Part shown: positions 16,101 to 24,590 of the stretch, in pieces
Layout of the letters: each line of letters begins with the position of its first letter
How positions within the stretch are numbered: the first letter of the stretch is position 1
NCBI RefSeq assembly: GCF_014200505.1
Contig: NZ_JACHBX010000001.1
Coordinates: 930,001 to 994,000 of the forward strand
Length of the DNA: 64,000 nucleotides
Direction: 5' to 3'
Source of the DNA: Massilia aurea
GTDB lineage: Bacteria; Pseudomonadota; Gammaproteobacteria; Burkholderiales; Burkholderiaceae_D
Notes under the pieces: generated by a model
The model's database searches: none
What the model saw: the letters and a program-made list of their open reading frames with translations, nothing else
What the model was told of the DNA's origin: nothing
Position numbers and translations under genes: made by a program

Positions 16101-16673
16101 GCCCCTGCGCCAGCGCCGGTTGCCGCCGCCAAGCCAGTGAAAGCTGCAGCGAAGAAAGCGGTTGCGAAAGCGCCAGCCGTTGCGGCGCCAGCTGCAGCTG
16201 CACCAGTCGTGGCAGCGCCAGCGGTCAAAGCGCCAGCCAAGAAGGCTGCTGCCAAGACGGCTGCCGTGAAAGCGCCAGTCGAGGCAGCACCAGTTGATGC
16301 ACCGGCCAAAGCAGCAGCGGTCAAGGCACCAGCGAAAAAGGCAGCAGCCAAGGCACCAGCCAAGTCAGTCGCAGTCAAGGCGCCGGCCGAGACCGTTGCT
16401 GCGAAAGCACCGGCCAAGGCAGCGGCAGTCAAGGCCCCGGCCAAGGCAGCAGCGGTCAAAGCGCCAGCCAAGGCAGCAGCCACCAAGGCCCCGGCCGAGG
16501 CAGTCGCTGCCAAAGCACCAGCCAAAAAGGCGGCAGCTGCACCACGCAAGGCTGCAGCCAAGGTTGTCGCTGAGCCGGCAGCGCCGAAGGCAGTCAAGGC
16601 TCCGGCCAAAGCCGCCACCAAGCCCGCAGTGAAAACTGCAGCAAAGACCGCAGCCAAAACCAGCAAAAAGTAA
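13149..16673 (+). CDS. rnr: Ribonuclease R with an extended disordered C-terminal tail
   Basis: Up to 1174 residues versus ~800 for typical RNase R, the processive 3'-5' exonuclease that degrades structured RNA. Order: N-terminal winged-helix and cold-shock/OB domains (to ~250), the RNB catalytic domain with the metal-binding GEDARDFDDAVY near 275-286, and an S1 domain near 673-755. After that come ~418 low-complexity residues: a Gly/Asn stretch (~795-845), then Ala/Pro/Lys repeats such as PAPVQAQK and KAPAKAAAVKAP. The start is uncertain: the ATG at 13149 has no ribosome site, and a TTG at 13191 beginning LKQPTHTIPSREE agrees better with the expected N-terminus. rlmB follows in the same direction. 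Confidence 0.93.
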   Translation: MMCGALLAKEKRIDLKQPTHTIPSREEILAVFRDAAESLDAAALAHALDVQPAAQEVLGRRLNAMERDGQIRSDRSGTYMLADHSAFVAGKVSAHRDGFGFVIPDEPGPDLFLSDREMQKVLHGDRVMARVTGMDRRGRPEGSIVEVVQRANTHIIGRLLNEEGAWIVSPEDQRIAQDVIVTGPTGNARAGQIVSVELLEQPGRFQKPTGRIVEVLGELDDPGMEIEIAVRKFGVPHIFSPAALKQAGRLPNEVIDADLADRVDLRDVPLVTIDGEDARDFDDAVYCEPVTIKGVNSFRLLVAIADVSHYVKPNEALDADAIERSTSVYFPRRVIPMLPEKLSNGLCSLNPAVDRCTLVCDMVVSQDGEVTAYQFYPAVMHSAARMTYNEVADILADENGEQAKNRPGIVPHLQHLNQVFRALLKARQERGAIDFETTETYIVCNALGKIEKIIPRTRNDAHRLIEECMLSANVCAADFLLRHKHPGTFRIHATPTEEKLNQLRTFLKQVGLNLAGGNKPSARDYAAVMQQIKERPDAQLLQTMMLRSMQQAVYSPDNVGHFGLAFEAYAHFTSPIRRYPDLLTHRAIKAILLGKKYEPKGIDLAKLNTTQSNSARKQAAKDKADGKAPKNEKDLTIWDALGVHCSANERRADEASRDVENWLKCFFMQDKIGEEYTGTIAGVTTFGIFVQLDELFVEGLVHVTELGADYFQYDEARHVLRGERTGQSYGLTDKVTVKVARVDLESRKIDLTLASAPGAESSGDDAGRERNQGGRNKEQRSNEPRTNDGRQNNGGNGGGSHNGGNGGNGNNNGGNGNSNGGNGKRSRGGRSRGPKPGNNGGNNDQGRPQQSPLEIARPLGQDGIEPQQAKPKSRKARQKAKAAERAAAAAAAPMTTAMPQAPVQAAKPAPAPVQAQKPAPVQAQKPAPVQAQKPSPAPVAAPAPAPAPVAQPKPAEAAAAPAPAPARKPRATKAVVNDVVAAAPAPAPAPVAAAKPVKAAAKKAVAKAPAVAAPAAAAPVVAAPAVKAPAKKAAAKTAAVKAPVEAAPVDAPAKAAAVKAPAKKAAAKAPAKSVAVKAPAETVAAKAPAKAAAVKAPAKAAAVKAPAKAAATKAPAEAVAAKAPAKKAAAAPRKAAAKVVAEPAAPKAVKAPAKAATKPAVKTAAKTAAKTSKK

Positions 16674-16701
16674 GTCCCTGAAAGTATTCGAAAAGTAGCA
16701 A

Positions 16702-17445
16702 ATGAAAAATAAAATGATTTTCGGCTTCCACGCCGTGACCTCGCGACTGCGTCACGAGTCGCAGTCAGTGGAAGAAATCTTCGTCGATGCCGAGCGCAAC
16801 GACGGCCGCATGAAGGACCTGATCGCCAACGCCAAGGCTGCCGGCGTGCGCGTGATGCCCGTCGAGGCCGCGCGTCTCGACAAGATCACCGGTACTCGTC
16901 GTCACCAGGGCGTGATCGCGTTTGCCAGCCAGCTCGCGCTGGCGCGCAATCTCGATGAGCTGCTCGACGCCATCGAAGGTCCGCCGCTGCTGCTGATCCT
17001 GGACGGCATCACCGATCCGCACAACCTGGGCGCCTGCCTGCGCGTGGCCGACGGTGTCGGCGCGCACGCGGTCATCGTGCCGAAGGACCGTGCGGTCGGC
17101 CTGAACGCCACTGCCGCGAAGGTCGCCAGCGGCGCCGCCGAGACGGTCCCGTACATCACGGTGACCAACCTGGCGCGCACGATGCGCGAGCTGAAGGAGC
17201 GCGACATTCTCCTGATCGGCACCACGGACGACGCCGACAAGGGCCTGTACGAAGCCGACTTCTCGGGCCCGGCCGCACTGGTCATGGGTTCGGAAGGCGA
17301 GGGCATGCGCCGCCTGACGCGCGAGACCTGCGATGTGCTGGTCAGCATCCCGATGTTCGGTTCGGTCGAAAGCCTGAACGTGTCGGTGGCTTCGGGCGTC
17401 TGCCTGTACGAAGCACGCCGCCAGCGTATCGGCCGCGACAGCTGA
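16702..17445 (+). CDS. rlmB: 23S rRNA (guanosine-2'-O)-methyltransferase RlmB
   Basis: 247 residues, the RlmB size. It methylates the 2'-O of G2251 in 23S rRNA. It opens with [15 protein letters not shown], the substrate-binding domain, then the SpoU knotted methyltransferase motifs [38 protein letters not shown] and [19 protein letters not shown]. It follows rnr by 28 bp, as in many proteobacteria, and is closed by a strong hairpin. Confidence 0.96.
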   Translation: MKNKMIFGFHAVTSRLRHESQSVEEIFVDAERNDGRMKDLIANAKAAGVRVMPVEAARLDKITGTRRHQGVIAFASQLALARNLDELLDAIEGPPLLLILDGITDPHNLGACLRVADGVGAHAVIVPKDRAVGLNATAAKVASGAAETVPYITVTNLARTMRELKERDILLIGTTDDADKGLYEADFSGPAALVMGSEGEGMRRLTRETCDVLVSIPMFGSVESLNVSVASGVCLYEARRQRIGRDS

Positions 17446-17456
17446 TTGTTCTACAT

Positions 17457-17488
17457 GCCCGGATTGTCGCGCTCGCGGCAATCCGGGC
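17457..17488 (+). terminator. Terminator-like hairpin after rlmB
   Basis: GCCCGGATTG and CAATCCGGGC pair perfectly (10 bp) around a 12-nt loop, 12 bases after the rlmB stop. Only a short T-rich stretch (AGTTTCAT) follows. Confidence 0.6.
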
Positions 17489-17631
17489 AGTTTCATCCCT
17501 CCGCAGTACCAAATCCCTACCCAGCAACGCTCTTCCCGAATCGGCGACGAAACACGCCAGGCCATCCTGCGTCAACGACGGTGGTAAACTCGCGTCGAAC
17601 AACTGAACCGTTTGGCATAACAAGGAAACGC

Positions 17632-18297
17632 ATGACGAATGAAATGGTGGCGGTACTCGATCCGGTCGAGCTGCGCGTGCTGGCCGTGCTGGCTGAAAAA
17701 GAAGGCCTGACGCCCGATAATTATCCGATGTCGCTCAACGCGATCGTCAATGGCTGCAACCAGTTGTCGAGCCGCGATCCGGTCATGCAGATCAGCGAAG
17801 CGGTCGTGCTCGATACGCTGCAGCGGCTGGCCGAGCGCAAGCTCGTGAACGCCATTTCGCAGGCCGGCGCGCGCGTCGTCAAGTACGAACACCGCATGCG
17901 CATCAAGTGGACGCTCGAGCAGGACAAGCTGGCCGTGCTGACCATCCTGATGCTGCGCGGGCTGCAGACAGCCGGCGAGATCCGCACCCGCAGCGGGCGC
18001 CTGCACGAATTCAAGACCGTGGCCGATGTCGAAACAGCGCTGCAATTCTTGATCGACAAATACCCGCCGCTGGTCGTGAAACTCGAGCGCGCGCCGGGCA
18101 CCAAGGAATCGCGTTACGGCCAGCTGCTCGGTGGCGAGATCACCATCGTCGCCGGCAGCGAGCAGACGTCCAGCAGCGCGAGCAACCTGACGCAGGGCGG
18201 TCGCATCGCGCAACTTGAAGAAGAAGTCGCCGCGCTGCGCATCGAGATGGAAGACCTCAAGGGCCAGTTCGAGGCGTTTCGCCAGCAGTTCCAGTAA
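17632..18297 (+). CDS. YceH-family (DUF480) winged-helix protein
   Basis: 221 residues from the ATG at 17632, with AAGGAAACGC before it; the longer frame upstream runs through the rlmB terminator and is not credible. DUF480 features: LDPVELRVLAVLAEKEGLTPDNYPMSLNAIVNGCNQ at the start, then LTILMLRGLQTAGEIRTRS (second winged helix), PPLVVKLERAPGTKESRYGQ and a C-terminal coiled coil (QLEEEVAALRIEMEDLKGQF). The molecular role of YceH proteins is not firmly known. The following gene points toward it. Confidence 0.85.
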   Translation: MTNEMVAVLDPVELRVLAVLAEKEGLTPDNYPMSLNAIVNGCNQLSSRDPVMQISEAVVLDTLQRLAERKLVNAISQAGARVVKYEHRMRIKWTLEQDKLAVLTILMLRGLQTAGEIRTRSGRLHEFKTVADVETALQFLIDKYPPLVVKLERAPGTKESRYGQLLGGEITIVAGSEQTSSSASNLTQGGRIAQLEEEVAALRIEMEDLKGQFEAFRQQFQ

Positions 18298-18460
18298 CCG
18301 GCTCGAACGCCAGTTCGATCAGCGCGACGCGACAATTGCGCCACTCGACCAGCAGGTGGTTCGTGCGATCATCGCCATGATCGCACTGCGCTTGTGGACT
18401 TTCAGGTTGCGCATCGCGTGTTCACACCCAGCATCAGGGTGGAAAGACCTCGCATCGCGC

Positions 18461-19444
18461 TCACCCCTCGTCACGCCAGCGGCGCAGGCGAATGGCGCCG
18501 TAGATCATGGCGCAGCCAGCAGCGGCCGCGATCCAGACACCCGGCGTGAGCAGCGTGCTGTAGGACGTGCCCAACAGCAGCGGCCCATCGAGCCCGGCCT
18601 GTTGCTGCTGCGCCAGCGCCGCGCCGTTGACTTCGCCGAACCAGATCCCGGGGAACACGCCCAGCAGCACCCGCGCCACGATCTCTTCGCCGAACCACTT
18701 GACGTTCATTGACACCCCGGCAAAACGCCCAGCCAGGAAATCGAACCAGGCCAGGATCGCAAGCGCCACCAGCGGCGCGCCGACGGCCCACAGGAACACG
18801 CGCGACTTTGCCCAGCTCGACACCAGCAGCAGCCAGCCGACCGTCGGCAACGACCACAGAATGTACAGCGGCAGGAAGCTGATCAGATACACGGGCGCCA
18901 GGTAGAAGTCGATATTGGCCAGCACCGGCGCGATCAGGTTGATGCCCTTGATGGCGCCGCCCAGCAGGCCGATCACCAGCAGGATCAGCGACGCCGCAAT
19001 GCCGATCGCGATGGTCGCCAGCGGCGCAACCAGCAGCGCCGTCACCGCCTTCGACAGTACGGTCTGCGCATCGGACATCGGCAGCGACTTCCAGAACAGG
19101 ATGCTGCGGTCGCGCCGGTCGTCGTACAGCGCCGCCATGCAGTAGAAGAACACGACCACCGGCAGCACGAAGAACAGCGGCGCCGTGATCACCAGGTAGC
19201 TCGACGCGGCGGCAGCGGCCAGCTTGGCCAGCATCGCGGGCGGCAAGCCATTGACCGTCATCACTTGTTCGCCGCTGACCTGCACGTGGAACGACGGGTT
19301 GGCGATGATGGCATACAGGAAGCCGCCACCGAACAGCAGCACGAGCACGGCGGCCACTGCCAGCGGCGCCCAGAAGAAGGCGCCCTTGTGTTCCCACAGT
19401 TCGCGCCGGATCAGCCATTTCATGGTGCTCATTGGCGTAGTCAT
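18461..19444 (-). CDS. ABC-2 type transporter permease
   Basis: 327 residues with six or more membrane segments (residues ~25-48, ~85-110, ~130-165, ~175-205, ~215-240, ~295-315) and a large extracytoplasmic loop after the first. It is the membrane part of an ABC exporter with the ATPase encoded just upstream; their frames overlap by 4 bp (ATGA), with AAGGAA ahead of the start. Last gene of a gntR-ATPase-permease operon. The substrate is unknown; related YtrA-type systems respond to cell-envelope antibiotics. Confidence 0.88.
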   Translation of the reverse strand: MTTPMSTMKWLIRRELWEHKGAFFWAPLAVAAVLVLLFGGGFLYAIIANPSFHVQVSGEQVMTVNGLPPAMLAKLAAAAASSYLVITAPLFFVLPVVVFFYCMAALYDDRRDRSILFWKSLPMSDAQTVLSKAVTALLVAPLATIAIGIAASLILLVIGLLGGAIKGINLIAPVLANIDFYLAPVYLISFLPLYILWSLPTVGWLLLVSSWAKSRVFLWAVGAPLVALAILAWFDFLAGRFAGVSMNVKWFGEEIVARVLLGVFPGIWFGEVNGAALAQQQQAGLDGPLLLGTSYSTLLTPGVWIAAAAGCAMIYGAIRLRRWRDEG

Positions 19445-20313
19445 GCGTAGGTTCCTTTCATGGTGGCGACGAACAGGTCGGCCACGCTCGGGTTGCGTAC
19501 CTCACCGAGTGCAGCCAATTGCGTGCGGGACAGGCCGCCGGCGCGCAATGCATCGAACAGCATCACGGATTTGCCGAACACCGTGCGCTCGTCGATCGGT
19601 TGCAGCGCTCTGGCCGCCGCCACCTTGTCGCTGCCCACCATGACTTCGACGTAGCGTTCGCCGATTTCTTCCATCGAGGCAGCCAGCGCAATCTTGCCGT
19701 CGCGGATGAACAGCAGGTCGGTCAGGATGTGCTCGACTTCCTCGACCTGGTGCGTCGTGATGACGATCGTCTTGTGTTCATCAAAATAGTCTTCGAGCAG
19801 ATTCTGGTAAAACGCCTTGCGGTAGATGATGTCCAGCCCGAGCGTCGGCTCGTCCAGCACCAGCAGCTTCGCGTCGATCGCCATCACGAGTGCCAGGTGC
19901 AGTTGCACGATCATGCCCTTGGACATTTCCTTGACCTTCATGGTCGGCGTCAGCTTGGTGTTGGCGATGTAGCGTTCGGCCTTGCTGCGGTCGAAGCGCG
20001 GATGCACGCCGGCCACGAAGTCGATCGCATCCTTCACGCGCAGCCAGCGCGGCAGGATGGCGACGTCGGCGATGAAGCACACGTCCTTCATCAGCTCATC
20101 GCGCTGGGTGCGCGGATCGAGGCCCAGCACCGACAGCTCGCCTTCGCACTGGATCAGGCCAAGGGCCGCCTTGAGCGTCGTTGTCTTGCCCGAGCCGTTG
20201 GGGCCGATCAGCCCGACAATGCGGCCGGCGGCGATCTCGATGTCGATGCTGTCGACGGCGATCCGCTTGCCGTAGTGTTTGGTCAAGCCACGCGCGGAAA
20301 TGACGGGGCTCAT
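19441..20313 (-). CDS. ABC transporter ATP-binding protein (YtrB-like)
   Basis: 290 residues from the ATG at 20313. Walker A GPNGSGKTTTLKAALGL near residue 37, Walker B KLLVLDEPTLGLD, the H-loop VITTHQVEEVEH, and a degenerate signature EMSKGMIVQ in place of LSGGQ, as in the YtrB/YhcG subfamily. It energises the permease encoded downstream. It overlaps the upstream gntR gene by 4 bp and the permease by 4 bp, so all three are likely translated in step. Confidence 0.92.
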   Translation of the reverse strand: MSPVISARGLTKHYGKRIAVDSIDIEIAAGRIVGLIGPNGSGKTTTLKAALGLIQCEGELSVLGLDPRTQRDELMKDVCFIADVAILPRWLRVKDAIDFVAGVHPRFDRSKAERYIANTKLTPTMKVKEMSKGMIVQLHLALVMAIDAKLLVLDEPTLGLDIIYRKAFYQNLLEDYFDEHKTIVITTHQVEEVEHILTDLLFIRDGKIALAASMEEIGERYVEVMVGSDKVAAARALQPIDERTVFGKSVMLFDALRAGGLSRTQLAALGEVRNPSVADLFVATMKGTYA

Positions 20314-20678
20314 GCGGCACCTCCGTGGTCGGCATTGTTCAGCAGCTCTTTGACGTCCAGGCCCAGGCGGCGGATACGCTCGAGCATCGCCGGCCACTCT
20401 TCACTGATGAAACGTGCGCGCTCGCTTGCCAGCAGTTTCTCGCTTGCGCCTTCGGTGACATACATGCCAATTCCCCTTCGTTTTTCCACCAGATTCTCGT
20501 CGACCAGTTCCTGATAGGCCTTCGACACGGTGATTGGGTTGAGTTGATAGTCGGCCGCGATCTGGCGCACCGAGGGCAGGGCGTCGCCAGCCTTGAGATC
20601 GCCGTCGAGCATCATGCTGACGACGCGCTCCTTGAGCTGGCGGTAAATCGGGGTCTTATCGTTCCAGCCGACGGTCAT
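20310..20678 (-). CDS. GntR-family transcriptional regulator (YtrA subfamily)
   Basis: 122 residues: an N-terminal winged helix (PIYRQLKERVVSMMLDGDLK, ALPSVRQIAADYQLNPITVSKAYQEL, LVEKRRGIGMYV) and only ~50 residues after it, the compact layout of YtrA regulators. It probably represses its own operon with the ABC genes. GGAGG precedes the ATG, and a short leader frame overlaps the start. Confidence 0.9.
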   Translation of the reverse strand: MTVGWNDKTPIYRQLKERVVSMMLDGDLKAGDALPSVRQIAADYQLNPITVSKAYQELVDENLVEKRRGIGMYVTEGASEKLLASERARFISEEWPAMLERIRRLGLDVKELLNNADHGGAA

Positions 20679-20724
20679 CGGGGGCCTCCGTGGTGGTTCG
20701 GTGCGGCGTCATCGTGATGCGCAT
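20656..20724 (-). CDS. 22-residue leader frame upstream of gntR (putative)
   Basis: A 22-codon frame starts at the ATG at 20724 behind a strong GAGGAGG and runs through the gntR start in another frame, ending inside gntR. The peptide (MRITMTPHRTTTEAPDDRRL and two more residues) resembles no family I know. Its ribosome site is better than that of gntR, so it may couple or tune translation of gntR; it could also be a chance frame. Confidence 0.35.
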   Translation of the reverse strand: MRITMTPHRTTTEAPDDRRLER

Positions 20725-20767
20725 GCCTGCCTCCTCATAGTGGTTTGTTGAATTGGTGTTGTAGTTT

Positions 20768-20795
20768 AGTATAACAGTGGTCGCGCAAAGGTCAA
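20768..20795 (-). promoter_or_regulatory. Sigma-70 promoter of the gntR-ABC operon
   Basis: On the minus strand: TTGACC (20795-20790), 16-bp spacer, TATACT (20773-20768). Close to consensus and about 44 bp before the leader ATG. Confidence 0.7.
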
Positions 20796-20825
20796 CATGA
20801 AGACGCGAGATTATGCAGTGGGGAT

Positions 20826-20927
20826 GTAGGGTGGGCGGGTTTCCCGCCCACGCGTTCAAACCAACGTCGACCACCCAGGCATGCCACGTGACGTTGAACG
20901 CGTGGGCGGCATAGCCGCCCACCCTAC
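20826..20927. repeat. REPIN-like element: two inverted 34-bp REP units
   Basis: Two 34-nt arms, 20826-20859 and 20894-20927, are inverted copies of each other except in the small internal loop (GTTT in one, CATAG in the other). Each arm folds by itself through GGGCGG/CCGCCC. The centre is 34 bp of unrelated sequence. The outer ends are GTAGGG/CCCTAC. GGGAT occurs directly at the left edge and one base beyond the right edge, as a short target duplication would. The arrangement matches REPIN elements spread by RAYT transposases; no RAYT gene is in the window. Confidence 0.85.
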
Positions 20928-21691
20928 CGGGATGTCAGGATGGTGACGTCGAAATCGTGACGAATAAGGCTGCCATCCGGGTACAGCGCGAGCCAGCCAC
21001 CGCGGGCAGGTGCCTCGTCGAGCTCCCAGTCGGGCAGCACGTAGCGCAGCTTGTCGCCATGCGCATGCATGGCAGGCCGGTGCGTGTGCCCGTGAATGAT
21101 GACGTCGGCATCGAGCGAGGCAAACACATCGGCTACCGCATCGGGCGTCACGTCCATCGTCTCGTACGATTTGCCCGTGTGGGCTTCGCGCGAACCTTCG
21201 CGCAGGCCGGCGATGATGCCCTTGCGCTGCGCCAGCGGCATGCCGAGAAATTGCGCCTGCCATTCCGGAGCGCGCACCTGGGCGCGAAACGCCATGTAGT
21301 TGGTGTCGAGCGTGCACTGCGCGTCGCCATGCACGAGCGCAACGCGGCGCGTGCCGGCCTCGATGACATGGGGTTCTTGCAGCAGGGTCAGATGGGCGGC
21401 GTGCGCAAAGCCTTCACCAACCAGGAAGTCGCGGTTGCCCGCCATCCAGAAGACCGTCACGCCGGCATCGGCGACGGCGCGGATCGCCGTGATGATGGTC
21501 TGGTGGAACGGGTCGGCAACGTCGTCGTCACCGGCCCAGTATTCGAAGATATCGCCGAGCAGATACAACTGCTCGGCATGCACCGCGCGCTCGGCCAGGA
21601 AGCGCAAAAATGCTTCCAGCGTGCGCGGGTGCGAGACCTGCAGGTGCAGGTCGGAGATGAACAGCGCGAACGGGCGCGCAGGCAGCGTCAT
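20924..21691 (-). CDS. lpxH: UDP-2,3-diacylglucosamine diphosphatase LpxH
   Basis: 255 residues from the ATG at 21691. It cleaves UDP-2,3-diacylglucosamine to lipid X in lipid A synthesis. The five metallophosphoesterase motifs are present in order: FISDLHL, GDIFEYWAGDD, AGNRDFLVG, HGDAQCTLD and HGHTHRP. It is the last gene of a leftward run with the two cyclophilins. Its TAG stop is formed by the outer edge of the REPIN element, so the natural C-terminus may have been trimmed or replaced by the insertion. Confidence 0.94.
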   Translation of the reverse strand: MTLPARPFALFISDLHLQVSHPRTLEAFLRFLAERAVHAEQLYLLGDIFEYWAGDDDVADPFHQTIITAIRAVADAGVTVFWMAGNRDFLVGEGFAHAAHLTLLQEPHVIEAGTRRVALVHGDAQCTLDTNYMAFRAQVRAPEWQAQFLGMPLAQRKGIIAGLREGSREAHTGKSYETMDVTPDAVADVFASLDADVIIHGHTHRPAMHAHGDKLRYVLPDWELDEAPARGGWLALYPDGSLIRHDFDVTILTSR

Positions 21692-21734
21692 TGGCGTACT
21701 CAAGACGATGACTGATGCTGGTGCGCGCCGAACA

Positions 21735-22226
21735 TTACAGAACTTCGATTTTCTCGATGATGACTGGATCGACCGGCACATCGGAGTGCATGCCGCCGCG
21801 GCTGGTCTTGACATTGTTCAGCGCATCGACGACTTCCTGGCCGCCGGTGACTTTACCGAACACGGCGTAACCCCAGCCATCCTGGCCCGGGTAGTCGAGG
21901 AAGGCATTGTTCTTGGTGTTGATGAAGAACTGGGCCGATGCCGAATGCGGATCCGACGTGCGGGCCATGGCCAGCGTGTACTTGTCGTTCTTCAGGCCGT
22001 TCTTGGCTTCGTTTTCAACGGTGGCTGGCGTTGGCTTTTGCTTCATGCCTGGCTCGAAACCGCCGCCCTGGATCATGAAGTCCTTGATCACGCGGTGGAA
22101 GATCGTGTTGCTGAAGTGGCCCTTGTTGACGTAGTCGATGAAGTTGGCAACGGTCTTCGGTGCTTTTTCAGCGTCCAGTTCAGCGGTGATGTTGCCCTGA
22201 TTGGTGGTGATGAGAATCGTCGTCAT
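21735..22226 (-). CDS. ppiB: Cytoplasmic cyclophilin-type peptidyl-prolyl isomerase
   Basis: 163 residues from the ATG at 22226, the size of PpiB, with no signal peptide. The active-site pattern FHRVIKDFMIQGGG, then SASAQFFIN and YAVFGKVTGG are intact. It catalyses cis-trans isomerisation of X-Pro bonds. A periplasmic paralogue lies 59 bp upstream in the same direction. Confidence 0.95.
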   Translation of the reverse strand: MTTILITTNQGNITAELDAEKAPKTVANFIDYVNKGHFSNTIFHRVIKDFMIQGGGFEPGMKQKPTPATVENEAKNGLKNDKYTLAMARTSDPHSASAQFFINTKNNAFLDYPGQDGWGYAVFGKVTGGQEVVDALNNVKTSRGGMHSDVPVDPVIIEKIEVL

Positions 22227-22285
22227 GTGGTGTCCTTGTTGTTGGTTGATGGGCATGCGCGCCGGATGCAGGCGCGGCGGAACCG

Positions 22286-22903
22286 TTATTTTACTAGCTT
22301 GTCGCCCTTGAGCAGCGTCACGGACGTAATCTTGATCGGCACGACGGGCACGTTCTGCATGCCGCGCACGTCATCGACCACGACGGCCTTGATCTTGTCG
22401 ACCGTTTCCTGGCCTTTGACCACCTTGCCGAACACCGTGTAACCGGAGCCACCAACGAACGGAAAATCGATGCCCGAATTGTCGGCCACGTTGATGAACC
22501 ATTGCGAGGTGGCGCTGTCAGGATTGTCTTCGCGTGCCATCGAAATCGTGTACGGCTGGTTCGACAGGCCATTGTTCGATTCGTTCTTGATCGGTTTGAG
22601 CGTCTTGCGGCCTTCAAACTTTTCGTTCATGCCGCCGCCCTGGATCATGAAGCCCTCGATCACGCGATGGAAGATCGTGCCGTTGTAGGCGCCCGACTTG
22701 GCATAGGCCGCGAAGTTGGCCACCGTCTTGGGGGCTTTCTCCTGATCGAGTTCGACGACGATCTCGCCCATGCTGGTCTTGATCGAATACTGCGGCATGT
22801 CGGCCGCCAGCGCGCTGCCAGAGAACAGCAGGCCGCAGGCGAGGGCAGCGGTGGCGCCAGCGACGCGCACGAGGGCGAAGCGGCGGTTGAATGACGATGA
22901 CAT
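22286..22903 (-). CDS. Periplasmic cyclophilin-type peptidyl-prolyl isomerase
   Basis: 205 residues from the ATG at 22903. The N-terminus is a signal peptide ([20 protein letters not shown]), so the enzyme is exported, equivalent in role to Ppi[23 protein letters not shown] and [10 protein letters not shown] are present. It is clearly related to the neighbouring cytoplasmic enzyme, so the pair probably arose by duplication followed by gain of a signal. It is divergent from cysS. Confidence 0.93.
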   Translation of the reverse strand: MSSSFNRRFALVRVAGATAALACGLLFSGSALAADMPQYSIKTSMGEIVVELDQEKAPKTVANFAAYAKSGAYNGTIFHRVIEGFMIQGGGMNEKFEGRKTLKPIKNESNNGLSNQPYTISMAREDNPDSATSQWFINVADNSGIDFPFVGGSGYTVFGKVVKGQETVDKIKAVVVDDVRGMQNVPVVPIKITSVTLLKGDKLVK

Positions 22904-23189
22904 CTGGCTTCCTCTGATGGACCGCGCACGTGGCGCTGTCAAGGGTTGTCCCAAAAATAAAGCTGGTCCGTATGGGGCCAGCCGGGTTTTTATCAATGCT
23001 ATACTTTCCTTGAAGCGCACAAGAGAAGCGCTTACAAACAACGTCCCATTCTATCAAATAAGAATAACACCGAGGCCTCAGGCGAACCCCACGCCGCACC
23101 CGTCCGGCTGGCGCGCATGCAATGCCGCGCCGGGATGGTCGTTGCGGCGCCGGCGAGCGTTTGCCATCCTCGTGCGAACCGAAAATTCA

Positions 23190-24590
23190 ATGAGCCAACT
23201 CAAGATTTACAACACGCTGGCGCGTGACAAGCAGGTTTTCGTCCCGAAGGTCGCCGGCAAGGTCGGCATGTATGTCTGCGGCATGACTGTCTACGATTAC
23301 TGCCACGTTGGCCACGCACGCATGATGATGGCGTTCGACGTCGTGTATCGCTGGTTGCTGGCGTCCGGCTACGAGGTCGATTACGTGCGCAACATCACCG
23401 ATATCGATGACAAGATCATCAAGCGCGCCGTCGAGAATGGCGAAACAATCAGCGCACTGACGAGTCGCTTCGTCGGGTACATGGATGAAGACACGGCTGC
23501 CCTGGGCATCCTGCCACCGACCGTCGTGCCGCGCGCCACCGAGTACGTCCCGCAGATGCTGTCGATCATCGGCAAGCTCGAGCAAAAAGGCCTGGCCTAT
23601 CAAACGGCCGACGGCGACGTCAATTACGCCGTGCGCGGCTTCGACGGCTACGGCAAGCTGTCGGGCAAATCGCTCGACGACCTGCGCGCCGGCGAGCGCG
23701 TCGACGTCAACACCGGCAAGCGCGATCCGCTCGACTTCGTGCTGTGGAAAGCCGCCAAGGCATCCGAGCCGGCTGAGGCCAAATGGGATTCGCAGTGGGG
23801 CCAGGGCCGGCCGGGCTGGCATATCGAATGCTCGGCCATGTCGTGCGCGACGCTGGGCGAACACTTCGACATCCATGGCGGCGGCGCCGATCTGCAATTT
23901 CCGCACCACGAAAACGAGATCGCCCAGTCCGAAGGCGCGTTCGGCGCGCCGATGGTCAACTACTGGATCCACAACGGGTTCGTGCGCGTCGATAACGAAA
24001 AGATGTCCAAGTCGCTGGGCAACTTCTTCACGATCCGCGACGTGCTCAAGAAGTACGACGCCGAAGTCGTGCGCTTCTTCATCCTGCGCGCCCACTATCG
24101 CAGCCCGCTCAATTATTCCGACGTCCATATCGACGATGCGAAGGCGGCGCTGACCCGCCTGTACACGGCGCTCAATGGCATCGAGTTGGGTAATGAGCCA
24201 GTCGCCGTCGACTGGGACGAAGCCCACGCCCGCCGAGTGCGCGACGCGATGGACGACGACTTCAATACGCCGCTGGCGGTGGCCGCACTGTTCGACCTGG
24301 CGGGCGAAGTCAACCGCACCAGGTCCGTTGATGCTGCGCGCCAGCTCAAGGCGCTCGCCGCCGTGCTCGGCCTGCTCGAACGCTCACCGCAGGCGTTCCT
24401 GCAGGCAGGCAGTCCCGATGCGGGCGAGGGCGGGCTGGGTGAAGCAGCGATTCAGGATGCGATCGCACGCCGCGCAGCCGCCAAGGCCGCGCGCGACTTC
24501 GCTGGCGCCGACGCCATCCGTAAGCAGTTGACGGAGGCGGGCATCGTCCTGGAAGACAAGGCCGACGGAACGACCTGGCGCCGTACATAA
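23190..24590 (+). CDS. cysS: Cysteinyl-tRNA synthetase
   Basis: 466 residues from the ATG at 23190 ([17 protein letters not shown]). Class I markers: [15 protein letters not shown] contains the HxGH signature and a zinc Cys; the zinc-site [10 protein letters not shown] and [14 protein letters not shown] follow; KMSKS is at ~271. It charges tRNA-Cys in the cytoplasm. The open frame extends far upstream, but that stretch contains the divergent promoter region and shows no protein-like composition. The stop overlaps the next start by one base (TAATG). Confidence 0.96.
   Translation: MSQLKIYNTLARDKQVFVPKVAGKVGMYVCGMTVYDYCHVGHARMMMAFDVVYRWLLASGYEVDYVRNITDIDDKIIKRAVENGETISALTSRFVGYMDEDTAALGILPPTVVPRATEYVPQMLSIIGKLEQKGLAYQTADGDVNYAVRGFDGYGKLSGKSLDDLRAGERVDVNTGKRDPLDFVLWKAAKASEPAEAKWDSQWGQGRPGWHIECSAMSCATLGEHFDIHGGGADLQFPHHENEIAQSEGAFGAPMVNYWIHNGFVRVDNEKMSKSLGNFFTIRDVLKKYDAEVVRFFILRAHYRSPLNYSDVHIDDAKAALTRLYTALNGIELGNEPVAVDWDEAHARRVRDAMDDDFNTPLAVAALFDLAGEVNRTRSVDAARQLKALAAVLGLLERSPQAFLQAGSPDAGEGGLGEAAIQDAIARRAAAKAARDFAGADAIRKQLTEAGIVLEDKADGTTWRRT

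Noticed and set aside
15890..16670. The repeated codons in the rnr tail considered as a CRISPR or minisatellite
   Set aside because: The repeats are in frame, of differing length and encode the protein tail; no regular spacers exist. I see no CRISPR array in the window.
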